DNA of 64,000 nt from Streptomyces liliifuscus (GCF_016598615.1 NZ_CP066831.1:1178001-1242000); one strand, 5' to 3'. Counted from the first letter of the stretch, positions 33,540 to 42,334 are shown. Notes: generated from the sequence alone by a model not told the origin. Translations and numbers: made by a program.

Positions 33540-35661
33540 CCTCGCCTGCCATGAGGACGCGGTCGGGCCGGATGGGCAGGTTCCGGTGGCGTACTCCGGT
33601 CGCGTGCCAGACCGCGTTGGCGACGGCCGCGGCCGCGCCCACGATGCCGACCTCGCCGATGCCCTTGATCCCGACGGGGTCGTCCGGGTCCGGGTCGTCC
33701 ACCCAGTCCGCCTCGATGTGCGGTACGTCGGCGTGCGCGGCGACGTGGTAGCCGGCGAGGTCGGCGCCGTAGTGACCGCCGGTGCGGTGGTCGCGTACCG
33801 CCTCCTCGTGCAGGGCCATGGAGATGCCCCACGTCATTCCGCCGACGAACTGGTTGCGGGCGGTGAGGGGGTTGACGATCCGGCCCGCCGCGAAGACGCC
33901 GAGCATGCGGCGCACCCGTACCTCGCCGGTGGTGACGTCCACGGCCACCTCGGCGAACTGGGCTCCGAAGGAGTGGCGTTCCTTCGGGGCGAGGGCACCG
34001 ATGGCCTCGGTGGTGTTCGACCGCGCGGTGATCCCTTCCGGCGGAATGCCGTCGGTGAGGGCGAGCTGCTCCCGCAGTTCGCCGGCAGCGGCCGTGACCG
34101 CCCAGGCCCAGGAACGGGTGCCCATCGAACCGCCCGCGATCATCGCCGGTCCGAGGTCGCTGTCGCCGAGGCGCACGCGGATGTGATCCGGTGCCACTTC
34201 CAGCGCGTCGGCCGCGATCAGGGTGAGCGCGGTACGGGCCCCGGTGCCGATGTCCGCCGCGTTGATCCGCACGGTGAAGGTTCCGTCCGCCTCCGCCGTG
34301 ATGGCCGCCGTGGACGGTGCGGCACCGGACGGGAAGGACGCGGCGGCCGTGCCGGTGCCGAGCAGCCAGCGCCCGTCGCGGCGCAGTCCGGGCCGCGGAT
34401 CACGGTCCGCCCAGCCGAACCTGTCCGCGCCCTTGCGGAAGCAGGCGATGAGGTTGCGGCCGCTGAACGGCAGCCCGGACACGGGGCCCACGTCGGGTTC
34501 GTTGCGGACGCGCAGTTCGATCGGGTCGAGGCCGCACCTCTCGGCGAGTTCGTCGAGCGCCGACTCGATGGCGAACGAACCCGGCGCCTCGCCCGGCCCG
34601 CGCATCCAGGTCGGCGTCGGCACGTCGAGCCGTACGACCCGGTTGGCCGTGTGGTGGGCGTCGGCGTCGTACATCACCCGTGCCACGCCGGCGCTGGGCT
34701 CGATGAACTCGTGCACGGTCGAGGTGAGGCTCAGCGAGCTGTGGTCCAGCGCGCGCAGTCGCCCGTCGGCGTCGGCGCCGAGCCTGACCTGCTGGGTGGT
34801 GGGGCTGCGGTAGCCGGCCAGCGAGAACATCTGACGGCGGGTCATGACGACCCGGACCGGGCGCTGCAGGACGGTCGCCGCCATCACCGCGGACACCTGG
34901 TGCGGTCGGACGCCCTTGCTGCCGAAGCCGCCGCCGACGTGTTCGGACCGCACCCACACCGAGGCCGGGTCGAGCGAGAACAGGTTCGCCAGTTCGCCCG
35001 CGACCCAGGTCGTGCCCTGATTGGAGTCGACGACTTCAAGCCGGCCGCCGTCCCAGCGGGCCGTCGCCGCGTGGGGCTCCATCGAGTTGTGGTGTTCCTC
35101 CGGGGTGGTGTACCGCTCGTCCACCACGACGGCGGACGCGGCGAGTTCGGCCGCCAGGTCGCCCTTCGCCGTCACGCCCGGCATATGGCCCTCCGCCGCG
35201 TACGCGTCCGGGTGTCCCGCGTAGAAGTCGACGTCGTGCGGTTCCTCCTCGTAGTGCACCACGAGAGCTTCGGCGGCCTCCCGGGCCTGTTCGGAGGTCT
35301 CGGCGACGACCAGGGCGACCGGCCAGCCCATGTGCGGCACCCGGTCGTGCTGGAAGACTGCCACGGTCGGGTCCGGCGCGGACCCGAGCAGCCCCGGGTA
35401 GTCGGTCTCGACGCGTGGGGCGTTCTCGTGGTGCAGGACGGTGAGTACACCCGGCATGCCGAGAACGGGTTCGGTGTCCAGGGAGCGGACGCGGCCCCGG
35501 GCGACGGTCGACAACACCAGCCAGCCGTGGGCGAGTTCGGCGAAGGGGATCTCTCCGGCGTAGCGGGCCGCGCCGGTGACCTTGTCGCGGCCCTCGACGC
35601 GGGTGTGCGCGGTTCCGACGGCGCCCTTCACGGCCCTGGTGCCGGTCGTGACGGTGGTCAT
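33532..35661 (-). CDS. Molybdopterin-binding large subunit, PaoC/YagR-like
   Basis: The 709-residue protein is the Mo-cofactor subunit of a xanthine-dehydrogenase-family enzyme: AARYAGEIPFAELAHGWLVL at the start, EHVGGGFGSKG, MRGPGEAPGSFAIESALDEL for cofactor binding, and the catalytic Glu in IKGIGEVGIVGAAAA near the C-terminus. The Cys-bearing active-site loop of CO dehydrogenases is absent. Its ATG overlaps the TGA of the FAD subunit (ATGA). The ribosome site gaggagg is strong. With the FAD and Fe-S subunits it should form a cytoplasmic aldehyde or N-heterocycle hydroxylase; the substrate is not evident. Confidence 0.92.
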   Translation of the reverse strand: MTTVTTGTRAVKGAVGTAHTRVEGRDKVTGAARYAGEIPFAELAHGWLVLSTVARGRVRSLDTEPVLGMPGVLTVLHHENAPRVETDYPGLLGSAPDPTVAVFQHDRVPHMGWPVALVVAETSEQAREAAEALVVHYEEEPHDVDFYAGHPDAYAAEGHMPGVTAKGDLAAELAASAVVVDERYTTPEEHHNSMEPHAATARWDGGRLEVVDSNQGTTWVAGELANLFSLDPASVWVRSEHVGGGFGSKGVRPHQVSAVMAATVLQRPVRVVMTRRQMFSLAGYRSPTTQQVRLGADADGRLRALDHSSLSLTSTVHEFIEPSAGVARVMYDADAHHTANRVVRLDVPTPTWMRGPGEAPGSFAIESALDELAERCGLDPIELRVRNEPDVGPVSGLPFSGRNLIACFRKGADRFGWADRDPRPGLRRDGRWLLGTGTAAASFPSGAAPSTAAITAEADGTFTVRINAADIGTGARTALTLIAADALEVAPDHIRVRLGDSDLGPAMIAGGSMGTRSWAWAVTAAAGELREQLALTDGIPPEGITARSNTTEAIGALAPKERHSFGAQFAEVAVDVTTGEVRVRRMLGVFAAGRIVNPLTARNQFVGGMTWGISMALHEEAVRDHRTGGHYGADLAGYHVAAHADVPHIEADWVDDPDPDDPVGIKGIGEVGIVGAAAAVANAVWHATGVRHRNLPIRPDRVLMAGEDA

Positions 35662-36650
35662 CGGCCGGCCTCCTCGGCGAGTCGGGTCAGCTCGGCCACC
35701 ACGAGGTTGCGCATCAGAGTCACCTTGTATCCGTTGTGCGGCAGCGGCCGGGCGGCCGCGAGTTCGGCGTCCGCGGCGGCGGCGAACGTCTCGGCGTCGG
35801 CCGGTGCCCCGGCCAGCACCCGTTCGGCCGCGCGGGCCCGCCACGGCCTGGACGCGACCGCCCCGAAGGCGAGGCGCACATCGCGTACGACGCCGTCCTG
35901 GACGTCCAGCGCGGCGGCGATCGAGCCGATCGCGAAGGCGTACGAGGCGCGCTCGCGCACCTTGCGGTAGCGGGAGTTGGCGGCGACCGGCGCGGGCGGC
36001 AGCGTGACATGGGTGATCAGCGCGCCCGGCGGCAGATCCGTCTCGCGGTGCGGAGTGTCTCCCACCGGCAGGTAGAGCCAGCTGATCGGCACTTCCCCCG
36101 GTCCGTCGGCCGTTTCGTACGACACGACGGCGTCGAAGGCGGTCAGCGCCACGCCCATGTCGGAGGGGTGGGTGGCCACACAGTGGTCGGAGGCGCCCAG
36201 GATCGCGTGGTTGTGGTGCTCGCCCTCGATGGCGGGGCAACCACTGCCCGGGACACGCTTGTTGCAGGGCTTGGTCACGTCGGCGAAGTAGCCGCAGCGG
36301 GTGCGCTGGAGCAGGTTCCCGCCGACGGTGGCCATGTTGCGCAGCTGCCCGGAGGCACCGGCCAGCACCGCCTGGGTCAACGCCGGGTAGCGGCGCCGGA
36401 CTTCGGGGTGCGCGGCGAGGTCGCTGTTGGTGACGGTCGCACCGATGCGCAGGCCTCCGTCACGCGTCGACTCGATGGTGTCCAGGGGGAGTTCACGGAC
36501 GTCGACGAGCCGGGCGGGCCGCTCGACGCCGGTCTTCATGAGGTCGACGAGGTTGGTGCCGCCGCCCAGGAACCGGGCGTCGGGATCGGCGTCGAGCAGC
36601 GCGACCGCGCCGGAGACGTCGAAGACCCGCTGATATCCGAACTCCCTCAT
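35658..36650 (-). CDS. FAD subunit with an extra 4Fe-4S site, PaoB/YagS-like
   Basis: The 330-residue protein has the FAD-binding signature (RFLGGGTNLVDLMKTGVERP) and ASGQLRNMATVGGNLLQRTR. A cysteine-rich insert follows, reading RCGYFADVTKPCNK, then GSGCPAIEG, then ASDHCVATHPSD. Four cysteines at this spacing are the mark of the PaoB branch, where they hold a 4Fe-4S cluster absent from ordinary xanthine dehydrogenase FAD subunits. Start at ATG 36650; overlaps on both sides (ATGA) show translational coupling. Confidence 0.92.
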   Translation of the reverse strand: MREFGYQRVFDVSGAVALLDADPDARFLGGGTNLVDLMKTGVERPARLVDVRELPLDTIESTRDGGLRIGATVTNSDLAAHPEVRRRYPALTQAVLAGASGQLRNMATVGGNLLQRTRCGYFADVTKPCNKRVPGSGCPAIEGEHHNHAILGASDHCVATHPSDMGVALTAFDAVVSYETADGPGEVPISWLYLPVGDTPHRETDLPPGALITHVTLPPAPVAANSRYRKVRERASYAFAIGSIAAALDVQDGVVRDVRLAFGAVASRPWRARAAERVLAGAPADAETFAAAADAELAAARPLPHNGYKVTLMRNLVVAELTRLAEEAGR

Positions 36651-37249
36651 GCCGCCGCCTCCTCGGCCCGCGAGAGGTCCGCGGACGTCACGGACCGCGT
36701 CACGTCCCGCGTCTCGGCGTCGGCCGCCCGGGCGACGGCCTCGACGATCGACACATACGCGCCGCAGCGGCACAGGTTGCCGCTCATCCGCTCGCGGATC
36801 TCCTCGGCGCTCAGCGCTGGTGGTCCGGCTTCGGGCCGGACGTCGTCGGTGACGGCGCTCGGCCAGCCCGCCGCGTGCTCCTCGATCACGGCGATCGCCG
36901 AACAGATCTGGCCGGGCGTGCAGTAGCCGCACTGGTAGCCGTCCAGGTCGAGGAACGCCTGCTGCACCGGGTGCAGTCGATCGCCCACGGCCATGCCTTC
37001 GATGGTGGTGATCTCACGCCCCTCGGCCGCCACCGCGAGCTGCAGACAGGACACGGACCGGCGGCCGTCGAGCAGGACGGTGCAGGCACCGCACTGCCCC
37101 TGGTCGCAGCCCTTCTTGGTGCCGGTCATGTCGAGGCGCTCACGCAGGGCGTCGAGCAGGGTCGTTCGGTGGTCGACGGAGAGCGTGTGTTTCTCGCCGT
37201 TGATGTTCAGACTGATGGCGCTGTACGTCGAGGGGGTGGCTGGGGCCAT
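36647..37249 (-). CDS. 2Fe-2S subunit, PaoA/YagT-like
   Basis: The 200-residue protein carries both ferredoxin-type clusters of the xanthine dehydrogenase family: plant-type KKGCDQGQCGACTVLLDGRR and the C-terminal QCGYCTPGQICSA with GNLCRCGAY. The E. coli homologue PaoA has a twin-arginine leader; this protein starts MAPATPSTYSAISLNINGEK with no signal peptide, so the complex should be cytoplasmic. First gene of the four-gene operon. Confidence 0.93.
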   Translation of the reverse strand: MAPATPSTYSAISLNINGEKHTLSVDHRTTLLDALRERLDMTGTKKGCDQGQCGACTVLLDGRRSVSCLQLAVAAEGREITTIEGMAVGDRLHPVQQAFLDLDGYQCGYCTPGQICSAIAVIEEHAAGWPSAVTDDVRPEAGPPALSAEEIRERMSGNLCRCGAYVSIVEAVARAADAETRDVTRSVTSADLSRAEEAAA

Positions 37250-37377
37250 GATCAGCCTTCTTTCGCGTTCCCGGAGCGCGTCCGGTGGACCGTCCGGCGG
37301 GCAGAAGAGTCAGGAAGGGAAATGCAGGTGACAACGGTCACGGGCGCCCACGCCGGCCGTGCCCAGCGCTAGAATGG

Positions 37378-37435
37378 GCTCAACCGGACAGTTGTCCGCT
37401 CACAGGAAACGTAACGGACAGTTGTCCGGTTGAGC
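37378..37435. promoter_or_regulatory. Duplicated TetR operator
   Basis: Two identical palindromes CGGACAGTTGTCCG lie at 37385-37398 and 37415-37428, centres 30 bases apart, in the promoter region between the divergent operon and the TetR gene. Outer flanks extend the symmetry (GCTCAACCGGACA at the left, TGTCCGGTTGAGC at the right), so the whole block is itself a large dyad. It is the likely site of the adjacent TetR protein. Confidence 0.85.
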
Positions 37436-37473
37436 AAGGTCGGGATTCGGACACGGACCCGCGAGGAGGACGA

Positions 37474-38082
37474 GTGCAGCCGAAGAAGGGCGCGCCCCAG
37501 CGCTCGGACGCGCAGCGGAATCGCGAACGCATCCTGGAAGTCGCCCTGGTCGAGCTGACGAACTCCGCGGACACCCCGCTCAGCGTGATCGCCAAGAAGG
37601 CGGGCGTCGGGCAGGGCACGTTCTACCGGAACTTCCCCAATCGGGAGACCCTCGTCCTCGAGATCTACCGCCACGAGATGCAGCAGGTCGCCGACAGCGC
37701 GGCCCAGTTGCTCGAGACGCGGGAACCCGAGCAGGCACTGCGCGAGTGGATGGACCGGCTCGCCCAGTTCGGCATGGCCAAGGCCGGCCTCGCGAACGCT
37801 ATCCAGCAGGCGACGAGCGGCCCGGGGAACCTGGCGAAGCCGGGGCACGCCCCGGTGTCCGAGGCGGCCGAACTCCTCCTCCGCGCCAACGACGAGGCCG
37901 GCACCATCCGCCCAGGGGTCACCGCCGACGACTTCATCCTCGCCATCGGCGGCCTCTGGCTGATCGACCCCGCCGGCGACTGGCGGCCGCGCGCCACCCG
38001 GCTCCTGGACCTGGTCATGGACGGGCTGCGCGTGGGAGCGCCCGGACCGGGCACACCCGGACCGGCCGGACCCGGACGCTGA
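37474..38082 (+). CDS. TetR-family repressor of the molybdenum hydroxylase operon
   Basis: The 202-residue protein starts at GTG 37474 with gaggagga upstream. The N-terminal helix-turn-helix is SVIAKKAGVGQGTFYRNFPN (about 34-53). The C-terminal ligand domain ends in a Gly/Pro-rich tail (GPGTPGPAGPGR). It is divergent from the Fe-S subunit gene across a duplicated palindrome, so it most likely represses the operon and itself. The inducer is unknown; it may be the enzyme's substrate. Confidence 0.9.
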   Translation: MQPKKGAPQRSDAQRNRERILEVALVELTNSADTPLSVIAKKAGVGQGTFYRNFPNRETLVLEIYRHEMQQVADSAAQLLETREPEQALREWMDRLAQFGMAKAGLANAIQQATSGPGNLAKPGHAPVSEAAELLLRANDEAGTIRPGVTADDFILAIGGLWLIDPAGDWRPRATRLLDLVMDGLRVGAPGPGTPGPAGPGR

Positions 38083-38210
38083 GCGACGCCGTCCGGCCAC
38101 CGCGAGCGAGCGCGCCATGCGCTCGACCGATGCCGCCGACGATGCCGCTGACATGATCGAAAAGGCGACGGTTTAGCATATGAGCGCCGCCTAGCTCGAA
38201 AGATAAACCT

Positions 38211-39656
38211 GTGACTGTCAATGACGACTCGTTCACCAACTGGAAGACCCGCGAGGAGATCGCGGAGTCGATGATCCCGCTCATCGGGAAGCTGCACCGG
38301 GAGCGGGACGTCACGATCCTGCTGCACAGCCGCTCCCTGGTGAACAAGTCGGTGGTCAGCATCCTCAAGACCCACCGATTCGCCCGGCAGATAGCCGGCG
38401 AGGAGCTCTCGGTCACCGAGACGCTGCCGTTCCTGGAAACCCTCACCGAGCTCGATCTCGGGCCTTCGCAGATCGACCTCGGCATGCTCGCCGCGACGTA
38501 CAAGGCCGACGACCGCGGTCTGTCGGTGCGCGAGTTCACCGCCGAGTCCGTCGCCGGCGCCACCGGCGCCAACAAGATCGAGCGCCGCGAGCCGCGCGAC
38601 GTCGTGCTCTACGGCTTCGGCCGCATCGGCCGTCTCGTCGCCCGCCTGCTCATCGAGAAGACCGGCTCCGGGAACGGGCTGCGGCTGCGTGCGGTCGTCG
38701 TCCGGCGGGGCGGCGAGCAGGACATCGTGAAGCGCGCCTCGCTGCTGCGCCGCGACTCCATCCACGGCCAGTTCCAGGGCACGATCACCGTCGACGAGGC
38801 GAACAGCACGATCATCGCCAACGGCAACGAGATCAAGGTGATCTACGCGAGCGACCCGTCGGAGGTCGACTACACGGCGTACGGCATCAGGGACGCCATC
38901 CTCATCGACAACACCGGCAAGTGGCGCGACCGCGAGGGCCTGTCGGGGCACCTGCGGCCCGGTATCGACAAGGTCGTCCTGACCGCGCCCGGCAAGGGCG
39001 ACGTCCCGAACATCGTGCATGGCGTCAACCACGACACGATCAAGCCGGACGAGCAGATCCTGTCCTGCGCCTCCTGCACCACCAACGCGATCGTGCCGCC
39101 GCTGAAGGCGATGGCGGACGAGTACGGCGTGGTGCGCGGACACGTGGAGACCGTCCACTCGTTCACCAACGACCAGAACCTGCTGGACAACTACCACAAG
39201 GCCGACCGTCGCGGCCGCTCCGCGCCGCTCAACATGGTCATCACCGAGACGGGTGCCGCCTCCGCGGTCGCCAAGGCGCTGCCGGACCTCAAGGCGCCGA
39301 TCACGGGCAGCTCGATCCGTGTGCCCGTGCCGGACGTCTCGATCGCGATCCTCAGCCTGCGGCTCGGGCGCGAGACCACCCGCGACGAGGTCCTCGACTA
39401 CCTCCGCAATGTGTCGCTGACCTCGCCGCTCAAGCGCCAGATCGACTTCACCAGCGCCCCTGACGCGGTCTCCAACGACTTCATCGGCTCGCGCCACGCC
39501 TCGATCGTCGACGCCGGCGCCACCAAGGTCGACGGCGACAACGCGATCCTCTACCTCTGGTACGACAACGAGTTCGGCTACTCGTGCCAGGTCATCCGGG
39601 TCGTCCAGCACGTCTCCGGTGTGGAGTACCCGACCTACCCGGCCCCGGCGGTCTGA
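38211..39656 (+). CDS. Glyceraldehyde-3-phosphate dehydrogenase, long form
   Basis: The 481-residue protein has a GAPDH core (about 128-470) with the NAD-binding motif LYGFGRIGRLVARLL and the catalytic Cys in ILSCASCTTNAIVPP. It carries an extra N-terminal region of about 125 residues (KTREEIAESMIPLIGKLHRE) not found in the usual 330-residue enzyme. Such long forms are known in actinobacteria and some other bacteria, with unclear benefit. The GTG start at 38211 has only a weak gaaag site. A -10-like TAGCAT lies at 38174-38179. Its 3' end overlaps the convergent DUF6010 gene by 22 bases. Confidence 0.9.
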   Translation: MTVNDDSFTNWKTREEIAESMIPLIGKLHRERDVTILLHSRSLVNKSVVSILKTHRFARQIAGEELSVTETLPFLETLTELDLGPSQIDLGMLAATYKADDRGLSVREFTAESVAGATGANKIERREPRDVVLYGFGRIGRLVARLLIEKTGSGNGLRLRAVVVRRGGEQDIVKRASLLRRDSIHGQFQGTITVDEANSTIIANGNEIKVIYASDPSEVDYTAYGIRDAILIDNTGKWRDREGLSGHLRPGIDKVVLTAPGKGDVPNIVHGVNHDTIKPDEQILSCASCTTNAIVPPLKAMADEYGVVRGHVETVHSFTNDQNLLDNYHKADRRGRSAPLNMVITETGAASAVAKALPDLKAPITGSSIRVPVPDVSIAILSLRLGRETTRDEVLDYLRNVSLTSPLKRQIDFTSAPDAVSNDFIGSRHASIVDAGATKVDGDNAILYLWYDNEFGYSCQVIRVVQHVSGVEYPTYPAPAV

Positions 39657-40129
39657 TCCCGCGGGACCACTCGTCCCGGCCGCCCCGCCTCGGCGCGCGG
39701 GTCGGCCGGGACGTTCGCGTCGCGGTCCTTACGGTTCCCGGACCGCACCTTGCGCAGGAGCTCACGCGGTGACAGGCCTCCCATGAAGCACCAGACCGCG
39801 ATGACCGGGTCGCAGATCGCGCAGCCCAGCGACGAGTCGTGGGCGAAGGGGATGAGGGGGTTGCCCTTGATGTGGTGCACGACGTCCCACGCGGTGTGCA
39901 GCAGCCAGCCGATACCGATGAAGGTCCAGGAGTCGAGACCGCGGTACGCGACATAGGCCATGACCGCCGTGAACGCGAACTCCCAGCCACCCATCCCGCC
40001 ACCGCTGAGGTACGCGGCGCCCGCCCCCGCGACCATGACGGCGTTGAATCGCCGCCGGTGCGGTTCCCGGATGAGGGACATCAGCAGCGCGTAGACGACG
40101 CCGATGACGATCGGCAGGAAGTACTGCAT
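39635..40129 (-). CDS. DUF6010-family membrane protein
   Basis: The 164-residue protein has several hydrophobic segments (MQYFLPIVIGVVYALLMSLI, MVAGAGAAYLSGGG, FAFTAVMAYVAYRGLD, WTFIGIGWLLHTAWDVVHHI) and the conserved HDSSLGCAICDPVIAVW. The pattern matches actinobacterial DUF6010 proteins. His and Cys residues near segment ends suggest a possible metal or redox site, unproven. A ggaaag site precedes the ATG. The last 22 bases overlap the gap gene on the other strand. Confidence 0.8.
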   Translation of the reverse strand: MQYFLPIVIGVVYALLMSLIREPHRRRFNAVMVAGAGAAYLSGGGMGGWEFAFTAVMAYVAYRGLDSWTFIGIGWLLHTAWDVVHHIKGNPLIPFAHDSSLGCAICDPVIAVWCFMGGLSPRELLRKVRSGNRKDRDANVPADPRAEAGRPGRVVPRDQTAGAG

Positions 40130-40398
40130 GCCTGTGCTCTTTCCTGGAGTGTGAACGCGCCGCCGGACGTACGCGGGAACGGCTCACCACGCTAGGAGCG
40201 CGGGCATTCACCCCACAGGGGCATTACCGACAGGTTTCAACGGATTTCCGCCCTGGGCCGGACGCCCGGCCCACCTCTGACCTTTCGCGCCGCTATCACG
40301 TTTTCATGACGGAAAACGCAATAACTCCCAACCCGACACACTTCGTTCACGGCATGGCTAGGCTCCTGTGCCTCATAGCGATCAGGAGGGGGATTCCC

Positions 40399-40893
40399 AT
40401 GCGAAAGCACCCTGTCATAGCCGTGTCCTTCACAGCCGGTGCACTGGCGGTTCTCGTTGCCGCCCCGGCCCAGGCGGCCGAGTACACATCGGCGTTGAAG
40501 GTCCGGGGCGTCCAGTACGACGCACCCGGCAGCGACTCCAACAGATGCACCACCGGCAACACTCATCAGGAATACCTGACCATCAAGAACTACTCGTCCT
40601 CGGCGACCGTGAATCTCAAGGGTTATGTCGTCAAGGACAAGACCGGCAACCGTTTCGCCTTCACCGTGAACCACTATCTCCAGCCCGGTGACTATGTGAA
40701 GTTGCGCGGCGGCAACGGCAACGACTCCGATGCCAACAATGTCGTCTACCGGGACAACTGCAACTTCATGTGGAACAACGACGCCGACACCATCTACCTC
40801 TACAAGCCCTCGGGCAGCCGTGCGGACGTGCACAGCTACACGAAGAGGAACAACGACCGGGACGGCAACGGCTACATCGGCTATCACGGCTGA
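40399..40893 (+). CDS. Secreted lamin-tail-domain protein
   Basis: The 164-residue precursor has a signal peptide (MRKHPVIAVSFTAGALAVLV, cleavage near AQA at residue 30). The mature part is a lamin-tail-type Ig-like domain: YTSALKVRGVQYDAPGSDSN, EYLTIKNYSSSATVNLKGYV, VKDKTGNRFAFTV, then a conserved acidic GNGNDSDANNVVYRDN stretch. Two Cys (about 54 and 121) could form a disulphide. The ATG at 40399 has an excellent aggaggggg site. Likely extracellular or cell-surface, of unknown role. Confidence 0.88.
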   Translation: MRKHPVIAVSFTAGALAVLVAAPAQAAEYTSALKVRGVQYDAPGSDSNRCTTGNTHQEYLTIKNYSSSATVNLKGYVVKDKTGNRFAFTVNHYLQPGDYVKLRGGNGNDSDANNVVYRDNCNFMWNNDADTIYLYKPSGSRADVHSYTKRNNDRDGNGYIGYHG

Positions 40894-40956
40894 CAGCACG
40901 CGGTTCGTCGGGCGCCGGGCCGACCCGGTGTCCGGCGAACGGGTGCGTACCGTCCC

Positions 40957-41811
40957 CTACGCGGAGACCGGATCGTTCAACTCGCGCTCGGCGACCGCGC
41001 GGAAGCCGTTCGGCGGGCGGCCGGTGAGGAGCTGGACGGTGCCGGTGGTGCGGTCCTCGGCTCCACCGGCTATGGCGCGGTCCATGTCGGCCAGCAGCGT
41101 GGCGAACTCCAGCGGCATGAAGGCCGCGAGTCGGTCGCGCAGCTGTTCATGGGTCAGCCGATGGTGGACCACAGGTCGACCGGTGACCTCCGTGACGATC
41201 GCGGCGATGTCGTCGTAACCGAGCGCCTGCGGACCGGTCAGGACCAGTCCGGCATTGGGGGCGCGGTCGTCGGTGAGGGCTCGTACGGCGACGGCGGCGA
41301 TGTCGTCGGCGTCGACGAAGCCGACACGGCCGGCCCCGGCCGCGGTCAGGATGGTGCCGTCCGCTCGAATGCTTTCGCCGTGGGCGTGCGCTCCGGTGAA
41401 GTTCTGCATGAACCACGAGGGCCGCAGCACCGCCCACTCGTCGAACAGACCGGGCAGTGCCTGATGCACCATTCCCACCGCCGGGCCGCCCTCGGATATG
41501 GCCGAGGAACTGAGGAGCACCGCACGGCGCACCCCGGCGGCACGGGCCCGCCGCAGGAAGGGCACCATGACCGAGGCCGGGTCGGAGTCGCCGAGGGGCG
41601 GGATGAGGAAGACGCGGTCGACTCCGTCGAGTGCGTCGGCATGGGTCCCGGGATCGCCCCAGTCGAAGCGGACCGGTTCCGCGCCCGGCACCGGGGTCGC
41701 GCGACGGCTTGCGGCCTTGACGCGATGGCCGGCGGCGATCAGCTGCGCGGCGGTACGGCTGCCGGTCGTGCCGGTGGCACCGATGACCAGAGTCGCGCCC
41801 GTGCTGCTCAT
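40957..41811 (-). CDS. NmrA-like NAD(P)-binding SDR
   Basis: The 284-residue protein starts with LVIGATGTTGSRTAAQLIAA, the NmrA/HSCARG-type Rossmann motif, and contains VLLSSSAISEGG and LRPSWFMQNFTG. It lacks the usual Tyr-Lys catalytic pair of classical SDRs. Members act as NADPH sensors or quinone/isoflavone-type reductases. Its ATG overlaps the TGA of the SnoaL-like gene (ATGA), so both come from one message controlled by the divergent TetR gene. Confidence 0.85.
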   Translation of the reverse strand: MSSTGATLVIGATGTTGSRTAAQLIAAGHRVKAASRRATPVPGAEPVRFDWGDPGTHADALDGVDRVFLIPPLGDSDPASVMVPFLRRARAAGVRRAVLLSSSAISEGGPAVGMVHQALPGLFDEWAVLRPSWFMQNFTGAHAHGESIRADGTILTAAGAGRVGFVDADDIAAVAVRALTDDRAPNAGLVLTGPQALGYDDIAAIVTEVTGRPVVHHRLTHEQLRDRLAAFMPLEFATLLADMDRAIAGGAEDRTTGTVQLLTGRPPNGFRAVAERELNDPVSA

Positions 41812-42266
41812 CGGGTGCCGCTCGCGGTGAAGTCGACGCCGGGTTCCTGAACGGCGAGCGGGTTCCAGTAGTCGCGGTAGGAGGAGATGAGCCCGTCCCG
41901 GACGGTCACGACGGCGATGTAGGTCATGTCGAAGGGGCCCTCGGTCTCCACCAGGCGGCCCACAGCGCGCATCTCCACCACGATGACGTCCGACTCGGTG
42001 GTCTGGTGAATCCGCAGGTCGGGGATGTCGTGCAGGTCGATGTGATCGGGATAGCGGCGCATGTAGGCGGCGATGGCCTCCTTGCCCTCCAGCCGCCCGG
42101 GCCAGCCCTGGGGCGCGAAGGGAAATTCCAGAATGCCGTCCTCGGCCCACAGGTCGACCCAGGCAGGGATGTTCTTGTCCAGCAGCAGCCGCAGGCTGTG
42201 GCGGTACAGATCTGCCGGTGAGGTATCTGCTGGTGAGGTATCTGCCAGTGAAGTGTTCGCGGGCAT
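41808..42266 (-). CDS. SnoaL/NTF2-like protein
   Basis: The 152-residue protein has an NTF2-like fold (RHSLRLLLDKNIPAWVDLWA, EDGILEFPFAP, EGKEAIAAYMRRYPDHIDLH, YIAVVTVRDGLISSYRDYWN), as in SnoaL-type cyclases and many isomerase-like proteins. The first 20 residues contain a repeated pentapeptide (LADTS, PADTS, PAD) from three 15-base DNA repeats, so this part is probably unstructured. The ATG at 42266 has a ggagaag site. Confidence 0.85.
   Translation of the reverse strand: MPANTSLADTSPADTSPADLYRHSLRLLLDKNIPAWVDLWAEDGILEFPFAPQGWPGRLEGKEAIAAYMRRYPDHIDLHDIPDLRIHQTTESDVIVVEMRAVGRLVETEGPFDMTYIAVVTVRDGLISSYRDYWNPLAVQEPGVDFTASGTR
42210..42254 (-). repeat. Three 15-bp tandem repeats in the 5' end of the SnoaL-like gene
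   Basis: Units of atctgc(c/t)ggtgaggt lie at 42210-42224 and 42225-42239, with a third copy at 42240-42254 changed at two or three places. Length change would stay in frame. Confidence 0.8.
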
Positions 42267-42288
42267 GCGCTTCTCCGTCCAGTACGAT

Positions 42289-42334
42289 ACGGACCAGCGG
42301 TCCGTTTCGATTGACGATACGGACCCGAGGTCCG
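42289..42334. promoter_or_regulatory. Duplicated TetR operator
   Basis: ACGGACCAGCGGTCCGT (42289-42305) and CGGACCCGAGGTCCG (42320-42334) are palindromes with centres 30 bases apart, between the divergent SnoaL-like gene and the TetR gene. Both lie within 25 bases of the two starts, so binding should block both. Confidence 0.85.
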
